Of a stretch of DNA of 13,946 nucleotides, positions 7,762-13,946 are shown in pieces. Location: assembly GCA_002345475.1 (NCBI GenBank), contig DDWC01000018.1, positions 1 through 13,946 on the forward strand, given 5' to 3'. Numbering within the stretch: position 1 is the stretch's first letter; every line of letters begins with the position of its first letter. The position numbers were made by a program, and so were the translations under genes. The notes under the pieces were generated by a model that saw only the letters and a list, made by a program, of their open reading frames with translations, did no database searches and was not told the origin of the DNA. Source of the stretch: Firmicutes bacterium UBA2296. GTDB lineage: Bacteria > Bacillota > UBA994.

Positions 7762-9063
7762 ATGCCATACGTCCTCGGTCTGCTTTCTCTGGCGGTGATC
7801 CTGTTGTTGATAAGGATGACTTTGCCCGGAGATCTGCGCATCAACAAGAAGTACATCGGTCAGTTTATCAAGGACTCTGCCGGTAACGGCCCGAAGAAGA
7901 TTTCCACGAAAAAGATGGAAATCCTCATTCCACCCGGTCTGCCTGAGGAGAGGGTCTATTATAACCTTCTGACGGAGTTCGCAGATGGGTCTAAGCAGGA
8001 CTTCCTGGTGCATATTTTCTATCCGCTTGAAGTGTTCCATGCAGAAAAGGAGAAGAATTCCCGGGCCAGTCAGCAGGAAGAGGCCAATATGAGTTCCATG
8101 TCGGATATGTCGACTCCCACCATGTCCAGCGACGTGGAACGTTTTCGCGAAGACCCCTTTAAGGATCTCAGCGAAGAAGAGAAGACTAAAGCGGCCAAAG
8201 AAGCTGAACTGGCGGCCGAGATACGCCAGCTGGGGTTCTTGACCCTGGAGAAGTCCGTCTATCCTGAAATCATCAACTTTGATACAAAGCGCAGCATCGT
8301 TGTAACTGAGCCCGTAGGTTCCCAGCGTCTGGATCAGGTTTTGCTGTCCATGAACCCCGAGCAGCGTGAAGAGTTGTTGCGCGGGGTAGTCAAGGACTTG
8401 GCAGCTTTCCACGGGCAGGGGGAGGTACTGGCTGGATTGCTCATGCCTGGAGTGGCCCACAACGATGCCATGATTCTGCAGCACATCCTGTCCTCCTGCG
8501 AGATCTGGGGTGCTATGGGAGTAGGATTCACTCCTGCCGAAACAGAGAGCATGCTGGACGCTCTGCAGCCACTTTATGAAGACACACTAGGCCTGCTGGG
8601 CCCCAAAATGGGCGAAGCTTCGCCGCGTTCGTTCTTTGTGCGCGAAGGCGTGGCCCGTTCATTGGAATGGGGCAGGGCGAGACGCGACATATCCGGCCTG
8701 GACCTGGCGGAGTTGCTGTGCGATCCCATTGTGCAACTGGATGTCCAGGCCGAGAAGAGACTGCTCGCGCAGTATGTGGAGGCAAGAGGTTTTGCGCCTG
8801 CGGAGGCAGCAAATCAGCTGCTCAGGATGAACAGGCTGACAATTTACTACCGTTTCGTACTTCTTGGCTACCTGATTACTTTCCGGCAGGCCTCAAGCAC
8901 CATGCCAGCTGAGCGCAGGCGGGCCTTTGAGAAGCAAATGTGGCCCAAAGACGCTCTGGAAAAAGCCATCGCCTCCCTGAGGACCTATCTCGCCGAAGAC
9001 GATGGTCTGGCTCCCCTTAAGTCACTGGTAGATGAGAAGCTTGAACGCCTGGCCCAAGCTTGA
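7762..9063 (+). CDS. Membrane-anchored protein of unknown function with a faint kinase-like (APH-like) C-terminal region
   Basis: I do not recognise this 433-aa protein as a named family. ATG 7762 is chosen because GGAGGT (7751-7756) lies five bases upstream. Seen: one hydrophobic segment at residues 2-18 (LGLLSLAVILLLI) followed by basic residues, so an N-terminal membrane anchor with a cytoplasmic body is likely. A small basic and beta-rich part spans 25-92; a Met/Ser-rich linker (109-124) follows; then a charged, alpha-helical stretch (136-155). In the C-terminal half, VVTEPVGSQRLDQVL (180-194) followed by LLRGVVKDLAAFHG (205-218) resembles the hinge and following helix of aminoglycoside-phosphotransferase folds. 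SFFVREGVARSLEWGRARRDISGLDLAELL (290-319, cited as a region) resembles the brace/activation part of that fold, but the HxD and IDF/DFG catalytic residues are not there. This likeness is my inference from pattern only. It stands between the carboxyltransferase gene and the valS leader; its stop codon lies inside the valS promoter. Confidence 0.75.
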   Translation: MPYVLGLLSLAVILLLIRMTLPGDLRINKKYIGQFIKDSAGNGPKKISTKKMEILIPPGLPEERVYYNLLTEFADGSKQDFLVHIFYPLEVFHAEKEKNSRASQQEEANMSSMSDMSTPTMSSDVERFREDPFKDLSEEEKTKAAKEAELAAEIRQLGFLTLEKSVYPEIINFDTKRSIVVTEPVGSQRLDQVLLSMNPEQREELLRGVVKDLAAFHGQGEVLAGLLMPGVAHNDAMILQHILSSCEIWGAMGVGFTPAETESMLDALQPLYEDTLGLLGPKMGEASPRSFFVREGVARSLEWGRARRDISGLDLAELLCDPIVQLDVQAEKRLLAQYVEARGFAPAEAANQLLRMNRLTIYYRFVLLGYLITFRQASSTMPAERRRAFEKQMWPKDALEKAIASLRTYLAEDDGLAPLKSLVDEKLERLAQA

Positions 9064-9088
9064 CAAGGTTATCCGGCCATCTTATAAT
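9060..9088 (+). promoter_or_regulatory. Perfect consensus sigma-A promoter of valS
   Basis: TTGACA at 9060-9065 and TATAAT at 9083-9088 are separated by exactly 17 bases: all twelve consensus positions match. The -35 box includes the TGA stop (9061-9063) of the preceding gene. The expected RNA start is near 9095, just before T-box stem I. Confidence 0.9.
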
Positions 9089-9094
9089 GAGTCA

Positions 9095-9317
9095 AAGCTG
9101 TGATGGGAAGCAAGATCACTCATAAGGCCAAGAGAGGGAGGTCACCGGCTGTAAGCCTCCTGCCCACTGTGGTTGACCGCGGTCGTCCCGGAGCCCTTGC
9201 CGTGAAAAGGTCAGTAACGGCGAGCGATTAAGCCCGTTAGAGCTTCTGAGCCGCGCAAGCGGGAATTAAGGTGGTACCGCGGGACGTCCCCGCCCTTTTG
9301 GGCAGGGGCGTCTTTTT
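9095..9317 (+). promoter_or_regulatory. T-box riboswitch, valine-specific (specifier GTC)
   Basis: This leader senses uncharged tRNA-Val and permits transcription of valS. Stem I: GGGA 9105-9108 pairs with TCCC 9186-9189, 9116-9124 with 9168-9176, and GGAGG 9137-9141 with CCTCC 9156-9160, with the AGAGAG bulge region at 9131-9136. The specifier loop (9177-9185) contains GTC at 9182-9184, a valine codon; a second overlapping GTC (9185-9187) is partly in the stem. A further helix is 9215-9220 with 9234-9239, and a small CCGC/GCGG hairpin lies at 9251-9262. The T-box AAGGTGGTACCGCGG is at 9268-9282. The antiterminator folds as AAGG 9268-9271 with CCTT 9294-9297, a 7-nt bulge TGGTACC (9272-9278), and GCGGG 9279-9283 with CCCGC 9289-9293. 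TGGT in the bulge can pair with tRNA ACCA, that is, a tRNA with discriminator A. Stem assignments are by eye. Confidence 0.95.
9283..9317 (+). terminator. T-box terminator hairpin of the valS leader
   Basis: Arms 9283-9295 and 9300-9312 form a 13-position stem with one G-U and one C-A mismatch around the loop TTTT, followed by TTTTT at 9313-9317. It shares 9283-9297 with the antiterminator, so the two structures exclude each other. This is the off state when tRNA-Val is charged. Confidence 0.92.
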
Positions 9318-9368
9318 GTAATCTGTCCGCCTTGCCTGCGCCAACATCAACGCAAAGGAGAGATAGAG

Positions 9369-12005
9369 ATGACTGAGATTGCCAAGACCTACGATCCCAA
9401 GTCAGTAGAGAAGAAGTGGTACCGCATTTGGGAAGAGGCCGGCTACTTCACACCCCCCAGCGAGCCCAAAGGAGAGCCCTTCACCATCGTAATACCTCCG
9501 CCGAATGTCACCGACAGGCTACACGTGGGACACGCTCTGGACAACACCCTGCAGGATGTCATAATCTGGCTTAAGCGCATGCAAGGCTACGATACTCTGT
9601 GGCTTCCCGGGACCGATCACGCCGGCATAGCCACGCAGAACGTAGTGGAGCGTAACCTGCAGAAAACCGAGTCCAGGTCACGCCATGATCTCGGTCGAGA
9701 AGCCTTCGTGGAGAAGGTATGGGAATGGAAAGATCAGTACGGCAAGGGCATCATCGAACAGCTCAAGGCCATAGGCGCTTCCTGCGACTGGAGCCGCGAG
9801 CGGTTCACCATGGATGAAGGGTGCTCCCGCGCTGTGCGCGAGGTCTTCGTCAGGCTTTACGAGAAGGGCCTTATCTATCAGGGCAGTTATATTGTCAACT
9901 GGTGCCCCCATTGCCTCACCGCCATTTCCGATGACGAAGTGGAACATGAGGAACGCCACGGAAAGCTGTGGCATGTGCGCTATCCCCTGGAGGACGGCAG
10001 TGGCTATATCACCGTGGCCACTACTCGGCCAGAGACTATCCTGGGAGACACTGGAGTCGCCGTCAACCCTGCCGATGTTCGTTACAGCCACCTCATTGGC
10101 AAGTACGCCGTGCTTCCTGTGCTTAACCGCCGGATACCCATTGTGGCCGACGATTTTGTCGACGTGGAGTTTGGCACTGGTGCAGTCAAGGTTACTCCAG
10201 CCCATGATCCCAACGACTTTGACATAGGTCAAAGGCACGACCTGCCACAGGTGAACGTAATGAACCCTGACGGAACCATGAACGCCGAAGCCGGCCCCTA
10301 CGTCGGTCTAGATCGCTATGAATGCCGTCGTCAGCTACTGGCGCAGCTTGAAGCTGATGATCTTTTGGTAAAGACAGTGGATCACAGTCTTAATGTTGGC
10401 ACCTGTTATCGCTGTGACACCACCATTGAACCCATCGTGTCCAAACAGTGGTTCGTCAAGATGGCGCCACTGGCAGAGCCCGCTATAGAGGCGGTGCGCA
10501 GCGGGCAGGTTCGCTTTGTCCCTGACAGGTTTGCCAAGACCTACATGCACTGGGTGGAAAACGTGCGCGACTGGTGCATATCCAGGCAGATCTGGTGGGG
10601 CCACACGCTCCCCGTCTGGTACTGCGCATGTGGCGAAATAGTAGTCTCCGTAGATACCCCTGAATCCTGCCCACATTGCGGCAAAATGGAGCTAAGGCAG
10701 GAGACTGATGTATTGGACACTTGGTTCAGCTCAGCTCTGTGGCCCTTTGCCACTCTGGGCTGGCCGGAAAAGACGGGTGATCTGGAGAGGTTTTTCCCGA
10801 CTAACGTTCTGGTGACCGGATACGATATTATCTACTTCTGGGTGGCCCGCATGATCTTTATGTCCCTTGAGTTCATGGGAGAAGTACCTTTTTCCCACGT
10901 GTTGATCCACGGTCTGGTGCGCGACGCAGAGGGTCGCAAGATGAGCAAAAGCCTGGGTAACGGCATAGACCCCATGACCGTTGTGGACGAATACGGCGCA
11001 GACACACTGCGCTTCACTCTGCTCACCGGCAACACCCCAGGAAACGACATGCGCTTCTATACCGAGCGGCTAGAATCCACGCGCAATTTCTGCAACAAGA
11101 TCTACAACGCCTCCCGCTTCATACTCATGAACCTGTCGGATCAGGATATGGCGCCGAACAGTTTGCCCGCGACTCTCAGCCTTGCCGACAGGTACATCCT
11201 GTCCCGACTGTCACGAACCGCCAGCGACGTAACTCGGTATATGGAGCGCTATGATTTCGGCGAAGCCTCCAGATTAATGTATGAGTTCATCTGGAACGAG
11301 TTTTGCGACTGGTATATTGAGATGGCCAAGGTGTCTTTGCAGGCCGGTGGCGACAGGAAGCGTGACGCCATGCAGGTGCTAAGCTTCACCCTTTCCCGGG
11401 CGCTGGAGCTGCTGCACCCCTTCATGCCCTTCATCAGCGAAGAATTGTGGCAGGCACTGCCGCACGAAGGAGAGTCCATTACCATAGCCCCCTGGCCGGA
11501 TGATCTGGCCCGTTGGGACGATGATGAAGCCGAGCAGAAAATGGAGCACGTAATGGAAGCGGTACGCGGCGTCCGAAATATCAGGGCCGAGATGGGCGTG
11601 CCCCACAGCCGCAGGGCTGATATCCACGTGGTTGCCGAAGGGCGCGCGCAGGATTTGTACACGGAGTGCGCTGACTACCTCAGGGTACTGGCTCAGGGTA
11701 AGAACGTCCATGTCATGACAGAAAAGACGTTGCGGACTAATCAGGCGGTGTCGGTTCTGGCCCATCAGGCAGAAATAATGTTGCCCCTTACCGACCTGGT
11801 GGACATTGCTGCGGAGACGGCTCGCCTTACTAAGGAGCGCGACAGGTTGCAGGACGAGATCGCCCGGGCAACTGCAAGGCTCGGCAACGAAAGGTTCTGC
11901 GCTCAGGCTCCAGCCGCGGTTGTGGAGCAGGAACGCGCCAAGCTCGCCGACTATCGCGAGAGGCTTGAAGCGGTAGACAGGAAACTATCCGAACTGAAGG
12001 AATAA
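9369..12005 (+). CDS. valS: Valyl-tRNA synthetase
   Basis: A class I aminoacyl-tRNA synthetase that charges tRNA-Val and edits misactivated threonine. ATG 9369 is preceded by AAAGGAGA (9354-9361). At 878 aa it has normal bacterial length. Domains: Rossmann catalytic core with HVGH at 52-55 (the HIGH motif) and GTDHAGIATQ at 81-90; CP1 editing domain about 190-340 with ATTRPETILGDTGVAV and GTGAVKVTPAHDPNDF; KMSKS at 524-528; anticodon-binding helical domain about 610-760; C-terminal coiled coil about 811-878 (Val_tRNA-synt_C arm). Candidate zinc sites are Cys179/Cys182 (WCPHC) with Cys346/Cys349 (CYRC), and Cys419/Cys421 with Cys434/Cys437. The segment before HIGH reads PPNVTD rather than the usual PPNVTG. 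Expression is controlled by the T-box leader and ended by the terminator at 12019-12050, so valS is monocistronic. Confidence 0.98.
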   Translation: MTEIAKTYDPKSVEKKWYRIWEEAGYFTPPSEPKGEPFTIVIPPPNVTDRLHVGHALDNTLQDVIIWLKRMQGYDTLWLPGTDHAGIATQNVVERNLQKTESRSRHDLGREAFVEKVWEWKDQYGKGIIEQLKAIGASCDWSRERFTMDEGCSRAVREVFVRLYEKGLIYQGSYIVNWCPHCLTAISDDEVEHEERHGKLWHVRYPLEDGSGYITVATTRPETILGDTGVAVNPADVRYSHLIGKYAVLPVLNRRIPIVADDFVDVEFGTGAVKVTPAHDPNDFDIGQRHDLPQVNVMNPDGTMNAEAGPYVGLDRYECRRQLLAQLEADDLLVKTVDHSLNVGTCYRCDTTIEPIVSKQWFVKMAPLAEPAIEAVRSGQVRFVPDRFAKTYMHWVENVRDWCISRQIWWGHTLPVWYCACGEIVVSVDTPESCPHCGKMELRQETDVLDTWFSSALWPFATLGWPEKTGDLERFFPTNVLVTGYDIIYFWVARMIFMSLEFMGEVPFSHVLIHGLVRDAEGRKMSKSLGNGIDPMTVVDEYGADTLRFTLLTGNTPGNDMRFYTERLESTRNFCNKIYNASRFILMNLSDQDMAPNSLPATLSLADRYILSRLSRTASDVTRYMERYDFGEASRLMYEFIWNEFCDWYIEMAKVSLQAGGDRKRDAMQVLSFTLSRALELLHPFMPFISEELWQALPHEGESITIAPWPDDLARWDDDEAEQKMEHVMEAVRGVRNIRAEMGVPHSRRADIHVVAEGRAQDLYTECADYLRVLAQGKNVHVMTEKTLRTNQAVSVLAHQAEIMLPLTDLVDIAAETARLTKERDRLQDEIARATARLGNERFCAQAPAAVVEQERAKLADYRERLEAVDRKLSELKE

Positions 12006-12018
12006 ATCGTGTCGCAAG

Positions 12019-12050
12019 CCGGATCCGCCTAAGGCGGATCCGGTTCTTTT
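12019..12050 (+). terminator. Rho-independent terminator of valS
   Basis: A perfect 11-bp stem (12019-12029 with 12033-12043, loop TAA) is followed by TTCTTTT at 12044-12050. It lies 14 bases after the valS stop. Confidence 0.92.
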
Positions 12051-12084
12051 GAGAATGGACAAAAAAAGAACCCTACCGCTTTGC

Positions 12085-12101
12085 ATAACCTTCGTTATAA
12101 T
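12085..12101 (+). promoter_or_regulatory. Putative promoter -10 (TATAAT) with overlapping short inverted repeat
   Basis: A perfect TATAAT lies at 12096-12101, about 40 bases before the kinase-like gene and after the valS terminator. The -35 is not clear: nothing close to TTGACA lies 16-18 bases upstream. The inverted repeat ATAAC-CTTC-GTTAT (12085-12098) covers the upstream edge of the -10 box and could be part of an operator, though five base pairs may be chance. The promoter would serve the whole downstream operon. Confidence 0.4.
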
Positions 12102-12141
12102 GATAATAATAGGTAAACACCCGAAACGGAGGGCTGTACTA

Positions 12142-12585
12142 ATGACCGAACAGGCCGTACTTGAAGTCAACTTTCCGGTCAAAGGCGGGGATTTCGCACA
12201 GGCAGGCGATGTGTCCACCAAACTGAAACGAGTCTTGCAGCAACTGGGACTGGAAACCTCACTGGTACGACGCATCGTTATTGCTGCCTGTGAAGCCGAA
12301 CTCAACATCGTCATTCACGCCTATAGTGGCAGCCTCAAAGCCCGAGTCAGCCCCGACAAAGTAGAAGTTTGGGCTGAAGACGAGGGCCCCGGCATTGCCG
12401 ATGTGGAACTGGCCATGCAGGAAGGCTATACTACTGCCCCCGATCATGTGCGAGCCCTGGGTTTCGGCGCCGGACTGGGATTGCCTAACATAAAAAAGAA
12501 CTCCGACTTCATGGAGATAGAGACCACCCTCGGCAAAGGCACCACCCTGTATCTCCGTTTTGATCATGAACAGCAGGTGAGATAA
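12142..12585 (+). CDS. GHKL ATP-binding protein, anti-sigma factor / RsbT-RsbW-like serine kinase
   Basis: A stand-alone HATPase domain of 147 aa, the size of SpoIIAB/RsbW/RsbT partner-switching kinases. ATG 12142 is chosen over an upstream in-frame start because GGAGGG (12128-12133) lies eight bases before it and the extra upstream residues would run through the promoter. Seen: N box with Glu51 and Asn55 (ACEAELNIVIHAY), G1 box DEGPGI at 80-85, G2 box GFGAGLGL at 107-114, and GKGTTLYL near 131-138. The layout LGFGAGLGLPNIKKNSD is like RsbT-type kinases rather than sensor histidine kinases; there is no phospho-acceptor His domain. The stop overlaps the ATG of the hydrogenase-like gene by one base (TAATG), so the two products are made together and likely interact (inference). 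I see no STAS anti-anti-sigma or SpoIIE phosphatase gene in the window. Confidence 0.88.
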   Translation: MTEQAVLEVNFPVKGGDFAQAGDVSTKLKRVLQQLGLETSLVRRIVIAACEAELNIVIHAYSGSLKARVSPDKVEVWAEDEGPGIADVELAMQEGYTTAPDHVRALGFGAGLGLPNIKKNSDFMEIETTLGKGTTLYLRFDHEQQVR

Positions 12586-13886
12586 TGACGACATATTTCC
12601 ATTCTGTGCGCCTTGACGAGTCCAAATGTCGCGGGTGCACCAACTGCATAAAAACCTGCCCCACAGAAGCCATTCGCGTGCGAGACGGTATCGCCGTCAT
12701 TGACAGCAACCGCTGTATCGACTGCGGGCAGTGTATAAAGGTATGCCCTAACCGCGCCAAGTCCGCATTTACCGATGAAAGAAGCGCCATGGATGGGTTT
12801 CGTTATCGCGTGGCTTTGCCGGCACCATCGTTCTTTGCGCAGTTTCGCAGCGATATCGAGCCAGGGAGGGTGATTGCCGCCCTGCGTCACGCCGGTTTCA
12901 CCCACGTCTACGAAGTCGGGTACGCTGCCAGGGCGGTGGCCAGGGCTATTGCCTCCTATGTGGAGTCCAGCGAGGGCCCTTTCCCCATCATTTCCACCAG
13001 CTGCCCTGTTGTGGTCAGGCTTATCCAGGTAAGGTTCCCCGACCTGCTCAAGAACGTGGTCCCGCTCGAGGCCCCCATGGAAGTGGCGGCGTACCTGGCC
13101 AGGGCAGAGGTCATGGCTGAGACTGGGTGTAGTGACGAAGAGATCGGGGTATTTTTTCTCACACCCTGCCCGGCCAAGGTAACTGCGGTTCATCAGCCGG
13201 TGGGCCAGAACAAGTCTCGCGTTAATGGCGCCTTTTCTATAGCCGACATCTACCCGGAGGTCTTTCACCTGTTGGAAAAGGTCGATGAGGTCGATCCGGT
13301 GAGGTCAGGCCCCGTGGGGCTAAACTGGGCCAGGGCCGGAGGAGAGAGCGAGGACGTCAATCTAGATGAATACCTGGCTATTGACGGACTGGACAACATA
13401 ATTGCTCTCTTTGAGGAAGTGGAACTGGGGCGACTGCGTAATCTTAAATTTATCGAAGCACAATCCTGTCCGGGTGGTTGTGTCGGAGGAATTCTTACCG
13501 TGGAGAACCCCTTTATTGCCAAGGTCCGACTGGGGCGGCTGGCCAGGACGCTCCCGGACGTCGAATTCGACATGAGTTCGCTACCGGCGGAGGAGCTGCG
13601 TATCAGACAGGATCTCAGTCCGCGACCCATTCTGAGTCTGGACGATGATTTTAGCGAGGCTGTACGCAAGATGAGCGAAATCGATCGCCTGATGGAGCTC
13701 CTGCCCATGCTTGATTGTGGAGCCTGCGGTGCGCCCAACTGTCGGGCTCTGGCCGAGGACATTGTTCGCGGACAGGCCCAGCTCAAAGACTGTATAGTCA
13801 CCTTGCGACAGCAGTCGCAGGAAGACCATCCATCAGGTAACGAGCCTGAGGATTCGGTCACACTGAAGGAGGAGAAGAAACGGTGA
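12585..13886 (+). CDS. Iron-only hydrogenase-like iron-sulfur protein, probably sensory or regulatory
   Basis: 433 aa; AGGTGA (12575-12580) precedes ATG 12585. Domains in order: a 2[4Fe-4S] ferredoxin domain with Cys15-18-21-25 and Cys44-47-50-54; an iron hydrogenase large-subunit C-terminal-like domain about 75-320; and a four-Cys [4Fe-4S] domain (CGACGAPNC..., Cys378, 381, 386, 403) like that of RnfB and CODH/ACS small subunits. The hydrogenase motifs are altered: STSCP at 137-141 in place of TSCCP, TPCPAK at 193-198 in place of MPCxxK, and AQSCPGGC at 292-299 in place of VMACPGGC. By motif alignment Cys140, 195, 295 and 299 keep the four cubane ligands, but the proton-transfer Cys is Ser139 and both active-site Met positions are Thr193 and Gln293. 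Catalytic HydA is therefore unlikely. Sensory (group C, HydS-like) proteins have this order plus a PAS domain, which is absent here. The C-terminal tail (about 408-433) is charged. It is coupled to the kinase upstream and to the DRTGG-like gene downstream. Confidence 0.88.
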   Translation: MTTYFHSVRLDESKCRGCTNCIKTCPTEAIRVRDGIAVIDSNRCIDCGQCIKVCPNRAKSAFTDERSAMDGFRYRVALPAPSFFAQFRSDIEPGRVIAALRHAGFTHVYEVGYAARAVARAIASYVESSEGPFPIISTSCPVVVRLIQVRFPDLLKNVVPLEAPMEVAAYLARAEVMAETGCSDEEIGVFFLTPCPAKVTAVHQPVGQNKSRVNGAFSIADIYPEVFHLLEKVDEVDPVRSGPVGLNWARAGGESEDVNLDEYLAIDGLDNIIALFEEVELGRLRNLKFIEAQSCPGGCVGGILTVENPFIAKVRLGRLARTLPDVEFDMSSLPAEELRIRQDLSPRPILSLDDDFSEAVRKMSEIDRLMELLPMLDCGACGAPNCRALAEDIVRGQAQLKDCIVTLRQQSQEDHPSGNEPEDSVTLKEEKKR

Positions 13887-13946
13887 AACTGGCAGATATC
13901 GTTACTAGATTGGATCTCAAGGTGGCGTGCGGCGGAGATCTTCTGG
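13883..13946 (+). CDS. DRTGG-domain-like protein (5' end only)
   Basis: Only 21 codons are inside the window. GTG 13883 overlaps the previous stop (GTGA), and AAGGAGGAG (13866-13874) lies eight bases upstream. The peptide MKLADIVTRLDLKVACGGDLL matches the usual N-terminus of the small DRTGG-domain proteins that often stand next to hydrogenase-like iron-sulfur genes in Clostridia (family knowledge). The DRTGG motif itself lies beyond the edge, so the call rests on this short start and on context. Confidence 0.6.
   Translation, partial: MKLADIVTRLDLKVACGGDLL

Noticed and set aside
7624..8484. 286-codon open frame on the minus strand opposite the membrane-anchored protein
   Set aside because: It has no ribosome binding site or recognisable motif, and it crosses the hairpin and the ends of two plus-strand genes; it is a shadow of those genes.
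12019..12043. Palindromic GGATCC-containing repeat as a possible attachment site
   Set aside because: It is the stem of the valS terminator followed by a T-run, with no mobile genes around.
12085..12107. Resemblance to a loxP-like half-site (ATAAC..TTCG..ATAATG)
   Set aside because: It needs several single-base insertions, there is no second inverted arm, and no recombinase or mobile element is near; it is better explained by a -10 box with AT-rich flanks.
12049..12141. N-terminal extension of the kinase-like protein with a hydrophobic stretch
   Set aside because: The frame starts inside the valS terminator and runs through the promoter; ATG 12142 with GGAGGG is a much better start, so the hydrophobic segment is not a real membrane helix.
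12564..13268. 234-codon minus-strand frame opposite the hydrogenase-like gene
   Set aside because: The plus frame has clear cysteine motifs and a ribosome binding site; the antisense frame has neither.

Overview
The window looks like chromosome of an anaerobic member of the Firmicutes, probably a Clostridia or Peptococcaceae-like, acetogenic or syntrophic type. Four observations support this: the clpX-lon-engB gene order, a tRNA-Val T-box riboswitch in front of valS, strong GGAGG-type ribosome binding sites with GTG and TTG starts, and ferredoxin- and hydrogenase-linked genes. GC content is moderate, roughly 55% by eye. I see no mobile element, CRISPR array, tRNA or rRNA.

Layout: (1) Positions 1-3572 (+) are a protein quality control block: the 3' end of clpX with its terminator, then lon with its own promoter, overlapping engB by four bases. 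The lonB gene that sits between clpX and lonA in Bacillus is absent. (2) Positions 3599-3639 hold a long hairpin between convergent genes. (3) Positions 3724-6100 (-) encode a two-subunit 2-oxoacid:ferredoxin oxidoreductase, with a fused gamma-alpha subunit and a TPP/Fe-S beta subunit. (4) A divergent gene at 6321-7703 (+) encodes a biotin-dependent carboxyltransferase without a biotin domain (PycB/OadA/5S type). (5) Positions 7762-9063 (+) encode an unrecognised membrane-anchored protein whose C-terminal half faintly resembles an aminoglycoside-phosphotransferase/kinase fold without catalytic residues. (6) A perfect consensus sigma-A promoter, a valine T-box and valS occupy 9060-12050. (7) From 12096 to the right edge (+) lies the start of a tightly overlapping operon: a small HATPase anti-sigma-like kinase, an iron-only hydrogenase-like iron-sulfur protein with altered active-site residues, and the first codons of a DRTGG-domain-like protein.

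Functional picture: the oxidoreductase and the carboxyltransferase both act on 2-oxoacid/C4 metabolism and are divergently transcribed, so they may balance ferredoxin-linked carbon flow (inference). The last operon is the most interesting part. A GHKL kinase is translationally coupled to a protein that keeps the four cubane cysteines of the H-cluster but has lost the proton-transfer cysteine and two methionines of catalytic hydrogenases. This suggests a hydrogen or redox sensor feeding a partner-switch kinase. The other candidate novelty is the membrane-anchored, pseudokinase-like protein ahead of valS.
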